Below, piece after piece: positions 54,893 through 63,559 of a DNA stretch of 64,000 nt (positions are counted from its first letter, which is position 1; each line of letters begins with the position of its first letter). The notes under the pieces were generated by a model. The model saw nothing but the letters and a program-made list of their open reading frames with translations, had not been told where the DNA came from and made no database searches. This DNA is from Mycobacterium sp. D16Q13. Lineage in GTDB: Bacteria > Actinomycetota > Actinomycetes > Mycobacteriales > Mycobacteriaceae. The stretch lies in the NCBI RefSeq assembly GCF_002013375.1, contig NZ_MAEW01000001.1, positions 124,001-188,000 of the forward strand. Reading direction: 5' to 3'. A program made the translations under genes and the position numbers.

Positions 54893-57061
54893 TCACAGCA
54901 TGCAGGAAACGCAGCCCTCGACCTCGGTGCCTTCCAGCGCCATCTGCCGTAGCCGGATGTAGTACAGCGTCTTGATTCCCTTGCGCCAGGCGTAGATCTG
55001 CGCCTTGTTCACGTCGCGTGTGCTGGCGGTGTCCTTGAAGAACAGCGTCAACGACAGGCCCTGATCCACGTGCTGAGTCGCCGCGGCATAGGTGTCGATG
55101 ATCTTCTCGTACCCGATCTCGTACGCGTCCTGGTAGTACTCCAGGTTGTCGTTCGTCAGGTACGGCGCCGGGTAGTACGCGCGCCCGATCTTGCCTTCCT
55201 TGCGGATCTCGATCTTCGAGGCCACCGGGTGGATCGATGACGTCGAGTGGTTGATGTAGGAGATCGACCCGGTCGGCGGCACCGCCTGCAGGTTCTGGTT
55301 GTAGATGCCGTGCTGCTGCACCGACTCCTTCAACCGCTGCCAATCATCCTGTGTCGGAATGCGAATCCCGGCATCGGCAAAGAGCTGCCGCACCTTGTCG
55401 GTCGCCGGTTCCCACACCTGCTCGGTGTACTTATCGAAGAACTCGCCGCTGGCGTACTTCGACCTCTCGAAGCCACCGAAGCTCTTGCCGCGCTCGATGG
55501 CAATACGATTCGACGCCTTCAGCGCGTGGTACAGCACCGTGTAGAAGTAGATGTTGGTGAAGTCCACGCCCTCTTCGGAGCCGTAGTAGATCCGCTCGCG
55601 AGCCAGGTAGCCGTGCAGGTTCATCTGCCCCAGGCCGATGGCGTGAGAGTCGTTGTTGCCCTGCTCGATCGAGGGCACCGACCAGATGTGTGTCTGATCC
55701 GACACCGCGGTCAGCGCGCGAATCGACACCTCGATGGTCTGCGCGAAATCCGGGGAGTCCATCGTCTTGGCGATGTTCAGCGAGCCTAGGTTGCACGAAA
55801 TGTCCTTGCCCACCTTGGCGTACGACAAGTCATCGTTGAACAGCGAGGGCGTCGACACCTGCAGGATCTCCGAGCACAGGTTCGAATGGGTGATCTTGCC
55901 CTCGATGGGGTTGGCCCGGTTCACAGTGTCCTCGTACATGATGTACGGGTAACCCGACTCGAACTGCAGCTCGGCGAGGGTCTGGAAGAACTCGCGCGCC
56001 TTGATCTTCGTCTTGCGGATCTGGCCGTTATCGACCATCTCGTAATACTTTTCGGTGACGTTGATATCGGCGAACGGCACGCCGTACGTGCGCTCGACAT
56101 CGTACGGCGAGAACAGGTACATGTCCTCGTTCTTCTTCGCCAGCTCGAAGGTGATGTCCGGAATCACCACGCCCAGCGACAGCGTCTTGATACGGATCTT
56201 CTCATCGGCGTTCTCCCGCTTGGTATCCAAAAAACGGAAGATGTCCGGGTGATGCGCGTGCAGGTACACGGCCCCGGCGCCCTGACGAGCACCCAGCTGG
56301 TTGGCGTAAGAGAACGAGTCTTCCAGCAGTTTCATGATCGGGATGACACCCGAGCTCTGGTTCTCGATGTTCTTGATCGGCGCGCCGTGCTCGCGAATGT
56401 TGGTGAGCAGCAGGGCCACACCGCCACCGCGCTTGGACAGCTGCAGCGCCGAGTTGATGGAGCGCCCGATGGACTCCATGTTGTCTTCGATGCGCAGCAG
56501 GAAGCAGGACACCGGCTCGCCGCGCTGCTTCTTGCCCGAGTTGAGGAAGGTGGGGGTGGCCGGCTGGAAACGTCCGTCGATGATCTCGTCGACGAGCTTC
56601 TCGGCCAGCGTGGTGTCCCCCGAGGCCAGCGTCAGCGCCACCATGACCACACGGTCTTCGAAACGCTCCAGGTAGCGCTTTCCGTCAAAGGTCTTCAGCG
56701 TGTAAGAGGTGTAGTACTTGAAGGCGCCCAGGAAGGTCGGGAACCGGAACTTCTTGGCGAACGCCCGGTCCAGCAGCGACTTCACGAAGTTGCGCGAGTA
56801 CTGATCAAGTACCTCGCGCTCGTAGTACTCCTTCTCGATCAGGTAGTCGAGCTTCTCGTCCTGATTGTGGAAGAAGACCGTGTTCTGGTTGACGTGCTGC
56901 AGGAAGTACTGCCGTGCCGCCGCGGCATCCATGTCGAACTGGATCTTGCCGTCTGCGTCATAAAGATTGAGCATGGCGTTGAGGGCGTGATAGTCCAGCT
57001 CGCCGTGAGCCGAGCCGTGCGCAGAGGTCACAGGTTCTGCAGTTGTCGCGGTTGGCGCCAC
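54893..57061 (-). CDS. nrdE: class Ib ribonucleotide reductase alpha subunit
   Basis: 722 residues from GTG 57061, preceded by GGAAGGACACACC. Catalytic subunit that reduces ribonucleoside diphosphates. Active-site Cys in [21 protein letters not shown]; the NLCSEI motif carries the radical Cys with Asn and Glu; C-terminal redox Cys pair in EGCVSCML. Also [19 protein letters not shown] and the allosteric region typical of class Ib, which lacks the N-terminal ATP cone. Overlaps nrdI by 34 bases. Confidence 0.97.
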   Translation of the reverse strand: MAPTATTAEPVTSAHGSAHGELDYHALNAMLNLYDADGKIQFDMDAAAARQYFLQHVNQNTVFFHNQDEKLDYLIEKEYYEREVLDQYSRNFVKSLLDRAFAKKFRFPTFLGAFKYYTSYTLKTFDGKRYLERFEDRVVMVALTLASGDTTLAEKLVDEIIDGRFQPATPTFLNSGKKQRGEPVSCFLLRIEDNMESIGRSINSALQLSKRGGGVALLLTNIREHGAPIKNIENQSSGVIPIMKLLEDSFSYANQLGARQGAGAVYLHAHHPDIFRFLDTKRENADEKIRIKTLSLGVVIPDITFELAKKNEDMYLFSPYDVERTYGVPFADINVTEKYYEMVDNGQIRKTKIKAREFFQTLAELQFESGYPYIMYEDTVNRANPIEGKITHSNLCSEILQVSTPSLFNDDLSYAKVGKDISCNLGSLNIAKTMDSPDFAQTIEVSIRALTAVSDQTHIWSVPSIEQGNNDSHAIGLGQMNLHGYLARERIYYGSEEGVDFTNIYFYTVLYHALKASNRIAIERGKSFGGFERSKYASGEFFDKYTEQVWEPATDKVRQLFADAGIRIPTQDDWQRLKESVQQHGIYNQNLQAVPPTGSISYINHSTSSIHPVASKIEIRKEGKIGRAYYPAPYLTNDNLEYYQDAYEIGYEKIIDTYAAATQHVDQGLSLTLFFKDTASTRDVNKAQIYAWRKGIKTLYYIRLRQMALEGTEVEGCVSCML

Positions 57062-57468
57062 GGTGTGTCCTTCCAAAATTCGTCGAGTCCAGAGAGCACC
57101 TGCTGCACGTCTTCTACGGTGCCCATGAGTTCAAAGCGGTACAGATACGGCACGTCGCACTTGGCCGAGATGACCTTGCCGGCGTAGCAGTACTCCGCAC
57201 CGAAATTGGTGTTCCCGGCCGCGATGACCCCGCGGATCAGGGACCGGTTGTGTTCGTTGTTGAGAAATTTCACGACCTGCTTGGGGACGTATCCCCCGGC
57301 CTGACCGGGAACTGGATGTCCACCGCCGTACGTCGGCACGACCAAGACATAGGGGTCGTCAACCTCGATGTCACCACGCAGCGGGATCCGGGTAGCGGGA
57401 ACACCCAGCTTCTGAACGAAGCGGTGGGTGTTCTCCGACACGCTGGAGAAATAGACCAGATGGGCCAT
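57028..57468 (-). CDS. nrdI: NrdI flavodoxin-like activator
   Basis: 146 residues: [27 protein letters not shown] at the FMN phosphate site, [51 protein letters not shown] and [15 protein letters not shown]. Supplies the oxidant for the Mn cofactor of NrdF. Between nrdH (28 bases) and nrdE (34-base overlap). Confidence 0.95.
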   Translation of the reverse strand: MAHLVYFSSVSENTHRFVQKLGVPATRIPLRGDIEVDDPYVLVVPTYGGGHPVPGQAGGYVPKQVVKFLNNEHNRSLIRGVIAAGNTNFGAEYCYAGKVISAKCDVPYLYRFELMGTVEDVQQVLSGLDEFWKDTPWRQPRQLQNL

Positions 57469-57496
57469 GCCCGGCTCCCGTACTACTTACTACTTA

Positions 57497-57739
57497 TTAG
57501 GCAGAGACTGCGACTGCGCCAGCGAGCGCCTTGATGCGGTCCGGGCGGAAACCCGACCAGTGATCGTCACCGGCCACGACCACGGGCGCCTGCAGGTAGC
57601 CGAGTGCCATCACGTAATCGCGCGCCTCGGGAACCTCGGTGATGTCCACGACGCTGTACTCAATGCCCTGCTTGTCGAGGGCCTTGTACGTCGCGTTGCA
57701 CTGTACGCAGGCGGGTTTGGTGTAGACGGTGATGCTCAT
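57497..57739 (-). CDS. nrdH: NrdH glutaredoxin-like protein
   Basis: 80 residues; thioredoxin fold with redox motif CVQC in MSITVYTKPACVQCNATYKALDKQGIEY and the WSGFRPDRI segment typical of NrdH. Electron donor for NrdEF, recycled by thioredoxin reductase. GAGGAGC lies 5 bases before ATG. First gene of nrdHIE. Confidence 0.96.
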   Translation of the reverse strand: MSITVYTKPACVQCNATYKALDKQGIEYSVVDITEVPEARDYVMALGYLQAPVVVAGDDHWSGFRPDRIKALAGAVAVSA

Positions 57740-57862
57740 GCGTAGCTCCTCAGCGAATCGATCGTGTACGTCTCAACAAAGTTTTCAGCAGTCCAGCACC
57801 CCGGAAAATTCCGTGTCGCCCGTGGTGGCTGAGCGCCAGGATCAGCCAGAAGATCTGGCGGG

Positions 57863-57886
57863 AATCCGGGCCGGGCGGCCCGGATT
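57863..57886 (-). other. stable hairpin in the nrdH leader
   Basis: AATCCGGGCC, a GGGC tetraloop, and GGCCCGGATT: a perfect 10-base stem. Next to it a smaller CCAGA-AGA-TCTGG hairpin lies at about 57847-57859. Both are between the NrdR boxes and the nrdH start, so they would be in the leader if transcription starts near the boxes. Role unknown. Confidence 0.5.
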
Positions 57887-57911
57887 GATTCCCGGCCTTT
57901 CGGTGTTCCAG

Positions 57912-57959
57912 ACACTACACCTAGTGTCCGACAATCGGAACCTATACAAGATGTTCTGA
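57912..57959. promoter_or_regulatory. NrdR-like boxes upstream of nrdHIE
   Basis: ACACTACACCTAGTGT at 57912-57927 has perfect ACACTA/TAGTGT arms and is a good NrdR box. A degenerate second box, ATACAAGATGTTCTGA, lies at 57944-57959. Centre spacing is 32 bases, the same as upstream of nrdF2. Confidence 0.72.
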
Positions 57960-58186
57960 ACAACATTCATGAAATTCCCTGGTCGTGAGACCTCTCACCC
58001 TCGAAATGTGGGCGTGTCGTATTCGCGGCGTGTCCGGGCCCCGGGCGGTGGCTGGACCACATGTGGTGTCCACCACCGGGCACCGATACCGGCTAGCAGA
58101 TCACCCGCCACCGGGCAAACCCTGTAGCCCGGTGAGTCTGTGGAAACTGTGGAGTTCTGTGGACGAATCTGGGGACAGATTCCGAT
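57960..58186. other. noncoding stretch with CTGTGGA repeats
   Basis: About 230 bases with no gene between the nrdHIE promoter and the NmrA gene stop. It includes three CTGTGGA copies at 58138, 58147 and 58157 (spacing 9 and 10). They resemble the mycobacterial DnaA box TTGTCCACA read in reverse, with one mismatch at best. No function is claimed. Confidence 0.3.
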
Positions 58187-58987
58187 CTAGCGGAAGAGTC
58201 CCACGTTGTCGGCCACCCACCGCGCGAAAGTGGTACCCGGGTACCCGGTCAGATCGGCCACCAAGGTGTTCGCCGGCTGTTCGAAATCAGGGTCGGTCAG
58301 GGTCTCGATGTACCACTGGGCACGATCTCCCATCGTCGGCCTCAGCTCGCGTACCGCCTCTTCGGCTGAACTGATCACGTAGCGCACATCCAGGCCCGCC
58401 ACATCGGCGATGGTCTGCACCAGCTGCTGACGGGTCACCGTCTCGGGACCGGTAATCGGATACCTCTTACCCAGGTGCTCATCGCCCGAACAAAGAACCG
58501 CTGCGGCCACCCGCGCGATGTCATCCATGGCGATGGGCGATTGGGCCGCGTGGCGCTCCGGTTCGTGGACCGCCCCGGTGCGGTTGATCTGTTCGGCCCA
58601 CATCGCATAGTTCTCCATGAACTCCCCCGGACCGAGCTGCGTCCAGCCGACGCCGCTGTTCTCGACGGCCGCGGCCTGCTCGGCCCACCACGACGCATCC
58701 CCCGCCAGCGCCACCACATGCCCCACCCCGGCGGCGTGCGCCAACTCCAGCACGGCCACGGCCGTGGACGGCAGCGGCGCCAAGTACATCCGTTCGACGC
58801 CGTCGAACACCCCCGCGAGACTCTCGGGATTGCCCAGATATCCGAGGACCGGCGTCACCCCCTCCGGCAGTGCCGCCTTCTCCGGCGAGGTGGTCAAGGC
58901 TCGAATATCGCCGACACCCAAGGCAACGAGATGATCCACGACCTTCCGGCCGATGTTCCCGGTGGCGCCAGTGACGAGAACGGTCAT
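58187..58987 (-). CDS. NmrA-like NAD(P)-binding protein (quinone reductase type)
   Basis: 266 residues, atypical SDR: MTVLVTGATGNIGRKVVDHLVALGVGDIRAL, GVFDGVERMYLAPLPST, GPGEFMENYAMWAEQI, SPIAMDDIARVAAAVL. Resembles QorB/YtfG NADPH:quinone oxidoreductases, which lack the YxxxK pair. The start ATG lies in a CGGTCATGCC/GGCATGACCG palindrome, part of which is repeated at 60.4 kb. Confidence 0.83.
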   Translation of the reverse strand: MTVLVTGATGNIGRKVVDHLVALGVGDIRALTTSPEKAALPEGVTPVLGYLGNPESLAGVFDGVERMYLAPLPSTAVAVLELAHAAGVGHVVALAGDASWWAEQAAAVENSGVGWTQLGPGEFMENYAMWAEQINRTGAVHEPERHAAQSPIAMDDIARVAAAVLCSGDEHLGKRYPITGPETVTRQQLVQTIADVAGLDVRYVISSAEEAVRELRPTMGDRAQWYIETLTDPDFEQPANTLVADLTGYPGTTFARWVADNVGLFR

Positions 58988-59013
58988 GCCCGGCAAGCTA
59001 CCGGGCATGACCG
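58974..59013. repeat. palindromic repeat copy 1, covering the NmrA start codon
   Basis: Contains GACGAGAACGGTCATGCCCG and, with arms CGGTCATGCC (58981-58990) and GGCATGACCG (59004-59013), a 10-base inverted repeat around the start codon. The near-identical copy lies at 60421-60460. In mRNA it could hide the start codon. Confidence 0.7.
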
Positions 59014-59105
59014 ACAGTCTCGCGCTCGTGAGACTCGTAGGTTCCCAGCACAACGGCAGTGCGCCCTAAGCTGCCACGCATGGAACCGAGTCAGATCGCC
59101 CCGCG

Positions 59106-60422
59106 ATGACGTCGTCCCCCGCGGAGCCACAGCAGCACGTGACGGGCGGAGACGTCAGCCCCCGCAGAGTGTTCATGGCCAGCGCGGTCGGTTCTGCCAT
59201 CGAGTTCTACGACTTCTATATCTATGGCACGGCGGCCGCACTCGTCTTCCCCGCTGTCTTCTTCCCGAATCTCAGCCATTCCCTGGCACTGTTCGCGTCC
59301 ATCGCCACCTTCAGCACCGCATTTCTGGCCCGGCCGGTCGGCGCCGCCCTGTTCGGCCACTACGGGGATCGCTTCAGCCGCAAGGGCACCCTGGTGGTCA
59401 CGCTGATCACCATGGGGCTCGCCACCATGGCGGTTGGCCTGGTTCCCGGCGCCGCCTCGATCGGAGCGGCCGCGCCGACGGCCATTGTCTTGCTACGACT
59501 CGTGCAAGGCATTGCGGTCGGCGGCGAATGGAGCGGGGCGGCACTGCTCTCCTCCGAGTACTCGCCAAGCAGCGTCCGCGGCCGCGCCGCGACGGCGGTG
59601 CCGATCGGGAGCTCGACCGGGCTCCTGCTCAGCAGTCTGGTCTTCCTCATCGTCAGCATCACGGTCGGGGAAGACAGCCCGGCATTCCTGTCGTGGGGAT
59701 GGCGAGTGCCCTTCATCGCCAGCGGGCTCCTGGTGGCGGTCGGGCTGTACATCCGCCTCCACATCGCCGAGACACCAGAGTTCGCGCAGGCGAAAGCTCA
59801 GGACAGGCTGGTGAAATCGCCGCTGCGGCATGTGATGACGGAGAGCCCTCGCACCCTGGTACTGACCTGCGGGACCATGCTGATCATCTTCACGCTGTCC
59901 TTCATGACCAATACCTACTTCCCCGGATTCGCGAGATCGGAGTTGCACTTCTCCCGCGCGGCCATACTCACCGCCGGCGTGCTCGGGGCCGTGGTCCTCA
60001 TGGTGTCCGCTGCTGTGGGCGGAATCCTCAGCGACCGACTAGGCCGGCGCCGGGTGATCTTGACCAGCATGGCGCTGATACTCCCGTGGACGCTACTGGT
60101 CGCCCCCCTGTTGGCCAGTGGGCCATTCTGGGCCTACCTGGCAGCCATGGTGCTCACCTATGTGCTGTTCGGGCTCGCATTCGGACCTATGGCGAGCTTC
60201 CTTCCAGAGTCCTATCCGGTGGGCACCCGCTACAGCGGCACCGGCGTGGCGTTCAACGTGGCCGGGGTGTTCGGAGGCGCCATCCCGCCATTGATCGCCG
60301 GCCCGCTGCAGAGCACTCTGGGCAGCTGGGCCGTCGGCCTGATGCTGCTGGTGATTTGTGCCATCAGCGTCGCCTCGGTCTCCGCCATGAAAGAAACATG
60401 GGCCGGATCAACTAGCCAGTAA
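59106..60422 (+). CDS. MFS transporter, metabolite:H+ symporter (MHS) type
   Basis: 438 residues, 12 predicted helices. MHS hallmarks: ASAVGSAIEFYDFYIYGTAAALVFPAVFFP, FLARPVGAALFGHYGDRFSRKGTLVVTL, RLVQGIAVGGEWSGAALLSSEYSP, GGILSDRLGRRRVIL. Relatives carry dicarboxylates, shikimate or betaine/proline. Divergent from NmrA; its own TAA lies inside a repeat of the NmrA 5' end. Confidence 0.9.
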   Translation: MTSSPAEPQQHVTGGDVSPRRVFMASAVGSAIEFYDFYIYGTAAALVFPAVFFPNLSHSLALFASIATFSTAFLARPVGAALFGHYGDRFSRKGTLVVTLITMGLATMAVGLVPGAASIGAAAPTAIVLLRLVQGIAVGGEWSGAALLSSEYSPSSVRGRAATAVPIGSSTGLLLSSLVFLIVSITVGEDSPAFLSWGWRVPFIASGLLVAVGLYIRLHIAETPEFAQAKAQDRLVKSPLRHVMTESPRTLVLTCGTMLIIFTLSFMTNTYFPGFARSELHFSRAAILTAGVLGAVVLMVSAAVGGILSDRLGRRRVILTSMALILPWTLLVAPLLASGPFWAYLAAMVLTYVLFGLAFGPMASFLPESYPVGTRYSGTGVAFNVAGVFGGAIPPLIAGPLQSTLGSWAVGLMLLVICAISVASVSAMKETWAGSTSQ

Positions 60423-60460
60423 CGAGAACGGTCATGCCCGGCAGGTACGAGGCATGACCG
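60421..60460. repeat. palindromic repeat copy 2 after the MFS gene
   Basis: AACGAGAACGGTCATGCCCG followed by a 12-base loop and GGCATGACCG (60451-60460). On the minus strand it reads ATG ACC GTT CTC GTT ACT GGC TAG, the first seven NmrA codons (MTVLVTG) and then a stop. A duplicated gene start now acting, if at all, as a hairpin between convergent genes. Confidence 0.72.
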
Positions 60461-60477
60461 TCCCTCGACCCTACAAA

Positions 60478-61035
60478 TCAGCTGTGCGAAGCGGACGTCA
60501 ACGCGTCCAGCGCCTTGGTCAGCTCGGCAACCGTCTCCGCGTGCTCCCGTGGGTGCTTGCCATCGAACGCCGAGGCCGGGACCGCGAGCTTGATGTCATC
60601 GAGGACGTTGGCCGTCGCGATGGAGGCCACCTTGCGGGTGTCGTCGATCGCCCAGATGCCGCCGTACCTACCAGCCGACGTTCCAATGACGACGGTGGGC
60701 TTGCCCTTGAACACGCTGCTGCCGAATGGGCGAGACAACCAGTCGAGTGCGTTCTTCAATGCGCTCGACACAGTGCCGTTGTTCTCGGGGCTGACCAGCA
60801 GGACCGCATCCGCACCGGCGACGGCGGCGCGCAGCGACTCCACCGGCGCGGGGGCGTTGTCGCCATCAATATCCTCGTTGTAGTGCGGCAGTTCGGCCAG
60901 ACCCTCAAAGATGTTCACGCTTACACCGGCCGGCGCGTTTTCCACGGCGGCCTCCGCTAGCTGCCGATTGAGCGATGCCTTACGCAGGCTTCCGACAATT
61001 GCCAGCACGTTCTTCTCTGCCACTTTCTCGGCCAT
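60478..61035 (-). CDS. NAD(P)H-dependent FMN reductase (Rv3054c-like)
   Basis: 185 residues, flavodoxin-like: LAIVGSLRKASLNRQLAEAAVENAP at the FMN site, ADAVLLVSPENNGTVSSALKNALDWLSRPFGSSVFKGKPTVVIGTSAGRYGG. ATG 61035 has AAAGGTG upstream. Divergent from a TetR gene with a perfect operator between, and could supply FMNH2 to the DszA-like monooxygenase (inference). Confidence 0.9.
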   Translation of the reverse strand: MAEKVAEKNVLAIVGSLRKASLNRQLAEAAVENAPAGVSVNIFEGLAELPHYNEDIDGDNAPAPVESLRAAVAGADAVLLVSPENNGTVSSALKNALDWLSRPFGSSVFKGKPTVVIGTSAGRYGGIWAIDDTRKVASIATANVLDDIKLAVPASAFDGKHPREHAETVAELTKALDALTSASHS

Positions 61036-61103
61036 GGGGAACACCTTTCATCAGAACGGCACGTTTGTCGCGCCTACGTCCTTCTTCTCTGTCACGTTCT
61101 ACA

Positions 61104-61123
61104 ATACGGACTGCGGTCCGTAT
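61104..61123. promoter_or_regulatory. TetR operator between FMN reductase and TetR genes
   Basis: Perfect inverted repeat ATACGGAC-TGCG-GTCCGTAT. Centred about 38 bases before the TetR start and 79 before the reductase start, suited to repress both. Confidence 0.8.
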
Positions 61124-61151
61124 ATTTCCCCGGCGCTAGTATCGAGGTGTT

Positions 61152-61766
61152 ATGCCTGGTCAAGAAATACCCCTGCTTTCTGTCGACCTTGCGCAGAATC
61201 CCACCCGGGAACGTGCCGTCGCCACGCGCAACCGCGTTCGCCTCTTGGAAGCCGCACGACAGATTCTCGACGAAGTCGGTCCGGACAACATGTCCATGGA
61301 TGCCGTCGCCAACGCGGCAGGCGTGGGCAAGGGGACCCTCTTCCGCCGATTCGGCAGCCGCACCGGACTGCTGCTGGCACTGCTCGACCACGAAGAACAC
61401 ATTGAGCAGCAGGCATTCATGTTCGGGCCGGCGCCCCTGGGTCCCGATGCACCTCCGCTGACCCGGCTCATCGCATTCGGACGAGCCCGGCTCGCCTTCC
61501 TGGAACGGCACCTCGACCTGGCACGCGCCACCACCGCCGATGCCGACGCCTGGCACAACGCACCGCCCACCCTGCTCGTCCGCGCACACATCCGGATGCT
61601 GCTGGCCCAGCTCGAATGCACCGGCGACCTCGACGCACAGACCCATGCCCTGATGTCGATCATCGATCCCGGCTACGTGCACTTCGCCACCAACGCCAAC
61701 GGCCAGACACTGACTGGGCTCGGCGACGCGTGGGAGGACCTGGTGTGCAAGGTGTGCGCACGCTGA
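61152..61766 (+). CDS. TetR-family regulator (Rv3055-like)
   Basis: 204 residues with [62 protein letters not shown]. Divergent from the FMN reductase as Rv3055 is from Rv3054c. The C-terminal domain is typical of the family; ligand unknown, possibly a quinone or flavin-reactive compound. Confidence 0.9.
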   Translation: MPGQEIPLLSVDLAQNPTRERAVATRNRVRLLEAARQILDEVGPDNMSMDAVANAAGVGKGTLFRRFGSRTGLLLALLDHEEHIEQQAFMFGPAPLGPDAPPLTRLIAFGRARLAFLERHLDLARATTADADAWHNAPPTLLVRAHIRMLLAQLECTGDLDAQTHALMSIIDPGYVHFATNANGQTLTGLGDAWEDLVCKVCAR

Positions 61767-61788
61767 CCGAGCGTTCTACAGTCGGGCA

Positions 61789-62610
61789 ATGAGCACCCTT
61801 CGCGAAGAGATCCGGTCCGCCCTCGACGTCTCTCCCACGATCGATCCGGCCGCCGAGGTGTCGCGACGGGTGGGGTTCCTCAAGGACTACCTAAGAGTCA
61901 GCGGGACAGCGGGATTCGTCCTCGGCATCTCCGGCGGACAAGACAGCGCCCTGGCCGGGCGGCTGTGCCAGCTGGCGGCGCAGGAGTCACGACTCGAAGG
62001 GACGGAGGCCGAGTTCATCGCGGTGCGGCTGCCCTACGGCGTACAGGCCGACGAGAACGATGCCCAAGTGGCCCTGAGGTTTATCGACCCCGACCGCTCC
62101 ATCGTCATCAACGTCAAAGACGCCTCGGATGCCGCGGTGCATGCGGTGGCCGACGCACTCAGCGAGACACCGTCGGACTTCGTGCGCGGCAACATCAAGG
62201 CCCGGGAACGCATGGTCGTCCAATACGCCGTCGCCGGTCAGCACCGGCTGCTCGTGGTCGGCACCGACCACGCCGCCGAGGCCGTCACGGGATTCTTCAC
62301 CAAGTTCGGCGATGGTGGCGTCGATGTCACCCCGCTCACGGGACTCACCAAACGTCAAGGTGCACAACTTCTTTCCCACCTGGGCGCTCCGGAGAGCATC
62401 TCGCACAAGGTGCCCACCGCCGACCTGGAAGATGACCGGCCCGCGCTCCCCGACGAGGTCGCACTCGGCGTCACGTACGCACAGATCGACGATTACCTGG
62501 AGGGCAAGGCGGTCACCGTCGAGGCCGCCGACCGTATCGAACGCTGGTACCTGCAGACCCGGCACAAGCGCACCGTCCCGGTCACCCCGTTCGACGGCTG
62601 GTGGCGCTAA
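61789..62610 (+). CDS. nadE: ammonia-dependent NAD+ synthetase
   Basis: 273 residues, the short E. coli/Bacillus type. PP-loop motif [18 protein letters not shown], then [96 protein letters not shown]. It has no glutaminase domain, unlike the 679-residue NadE of M. tuberculosis. Makes NAD+ from deamido-NAD, ATP and NH3. 22 bases after the TetR gene. Confidence 0.94.
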   Translation: MSTLREEIRSALDVSPTIDPAAEVSRRVGFLKDYLRVSGTAGFVLGISGGQDSALAGRLCQLAAQESRLEGTEAEFIAVRLPYGVQADENDAQVALRFIDPDRSIVINVKDASDAAVHAVADALSETPSDFVRGNIKARERMVVQYAVAGQHRLLVVGTDHAAEAVTGFFTKFGDGGVDVTPLTGLTKRQGAQLLSHLGAPESISHKVPTADLEDDRPALPDEVALGVTYAQIDDYLEGKAVTVEAADRIERWYLQTRHKRTVPVTPFDGWWR

Positions 62611-63491
62611 GAGTCCGTCGACGGCGGATTCGTCCCGGACTTCTGAAATCCGGGACGCAGCGCGTTGGTGAAGGCGTGATTGACGAGCCGCATCGCGACG
62701 CTGTACGGCCACCACAGCGTGCGTTTGAACAGATAGAGCGCGCGGATATCGACCCCCGTGTAGACGAGGTAACGGTTGTGGCGGATGCCGTGCAGGATCC
62801 GGTCGGCCACCTTCTCGGGCGAGGTGGCATGCCCCACGAACCGGTTCACCCACTTACTGACATCGGGGTTGTCGCGGTCCACGCCGGCGATGTCGACGGT
62901 GCGCACCAGCGGAGTGTTGACGGCGCCCGGCACCACCACGGTGACGCCGATCTTGTAACGAGCCAGATCGAAGCGCAGTACCTCTGAGACGCCACGCAGC
63001 CCGTACTTGCTGGCGCTGTAAGCGGCATGCCATGGCAGAGCCACCAGGCCCGCCGCCGACGACACGTTCACGATCTGACCACCGTTACGCGCCTTGATCA
63101 TCGCGGGCACAAGACTCTCGATGACGTGGATGGGCCCCATCAGGTTGATATCGACCACCGAGCGCCACTGCTGATGGGAAAGCCTGTCTACGGATCCCCA
63201 TACGGATATCCCCGCGATATTGAGCAGAACATCCATGCTCGGATGTGTCTCCAGAATGTCGGCCGCGAAGGCTGCGACGGCGTCATAATCGGAGATATCG
63301 AGCGCCCGGTAGGCGCTGACCTTCCCTCCGGCGGCCGTGATCTCCTCGACCACGGACTCGAGTCCGTCCGCGGCCCGATCGGTCAAAAACAGCTCGGCGC
63401 CCTCGCGCCCCAGACGCAGCGCGGTGGCCCGTCCGATCCCGCTGGCGGCCCCGGTGACGAAGCATCGCTTACCGGTGAAGTCGTATGCCAT
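62607..63491 (-). CDS. SDR-family oxidoreductase (Rv3057c-like)
   Basis: 294 residues: [84 protein letters not shown] with Ser and the YxxxK pair. The C-terminal extension ([22 protein letters not shown]) is typical of the mycobacterial subgroup. Its stop overlaps the nadE stop by 4 bases (convergent). Substrate unknown. Confidence 0.88.
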   Translation of the reverse strand: MAYDFTGKRCFVTGAASGIGRATALRLGREGAELFLTDRAADGLESVVEEITAAGGKVSAYRALDISDYDAVAAFAADILETHPSMDVLLNIAGISVWGSVDRLSHQQWRSVVDINLMGPIHVIESLVPAMIKARNGGQIVNVSSAAGLVALPWHAAYSASKYGLRGVSEVLRFDLARYKIGVTVVVPGAVNTPLVRTVDIAGVDRDNPDVSKWVNRFVGHATSPEKVADRILHGIRHNRYLVYTGVDIRALYLFKRTLWWPYSVAMRLVNHAFTNALRPGFQKSGTNPPSTDS

Positions 63492-63559
63492 TACTGAACC
63501 GTACCGGCCGTCATTCTTAAATTTCTGCGCGGTCCAATAGCAAACGGTACCTTCGGAAT

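Noticed and set aside
55886..57187. 433-codon plus-strand open frame
   Set aside because: Antisense to nrdE; no recognisable domain.
57740..57960. cobalamin riboswitch ahead of nrdHIE
   Set aside because: Hairpins are present but no B12-box sequence was seen; class Ib genes are normally under NrdR.
58475..60415. 646-codon plus-strand open frame spanning NmrA and MFS genes
   Set aside because: Composition is Arg/His/Gly-rich and it covers two real genes in other frames.
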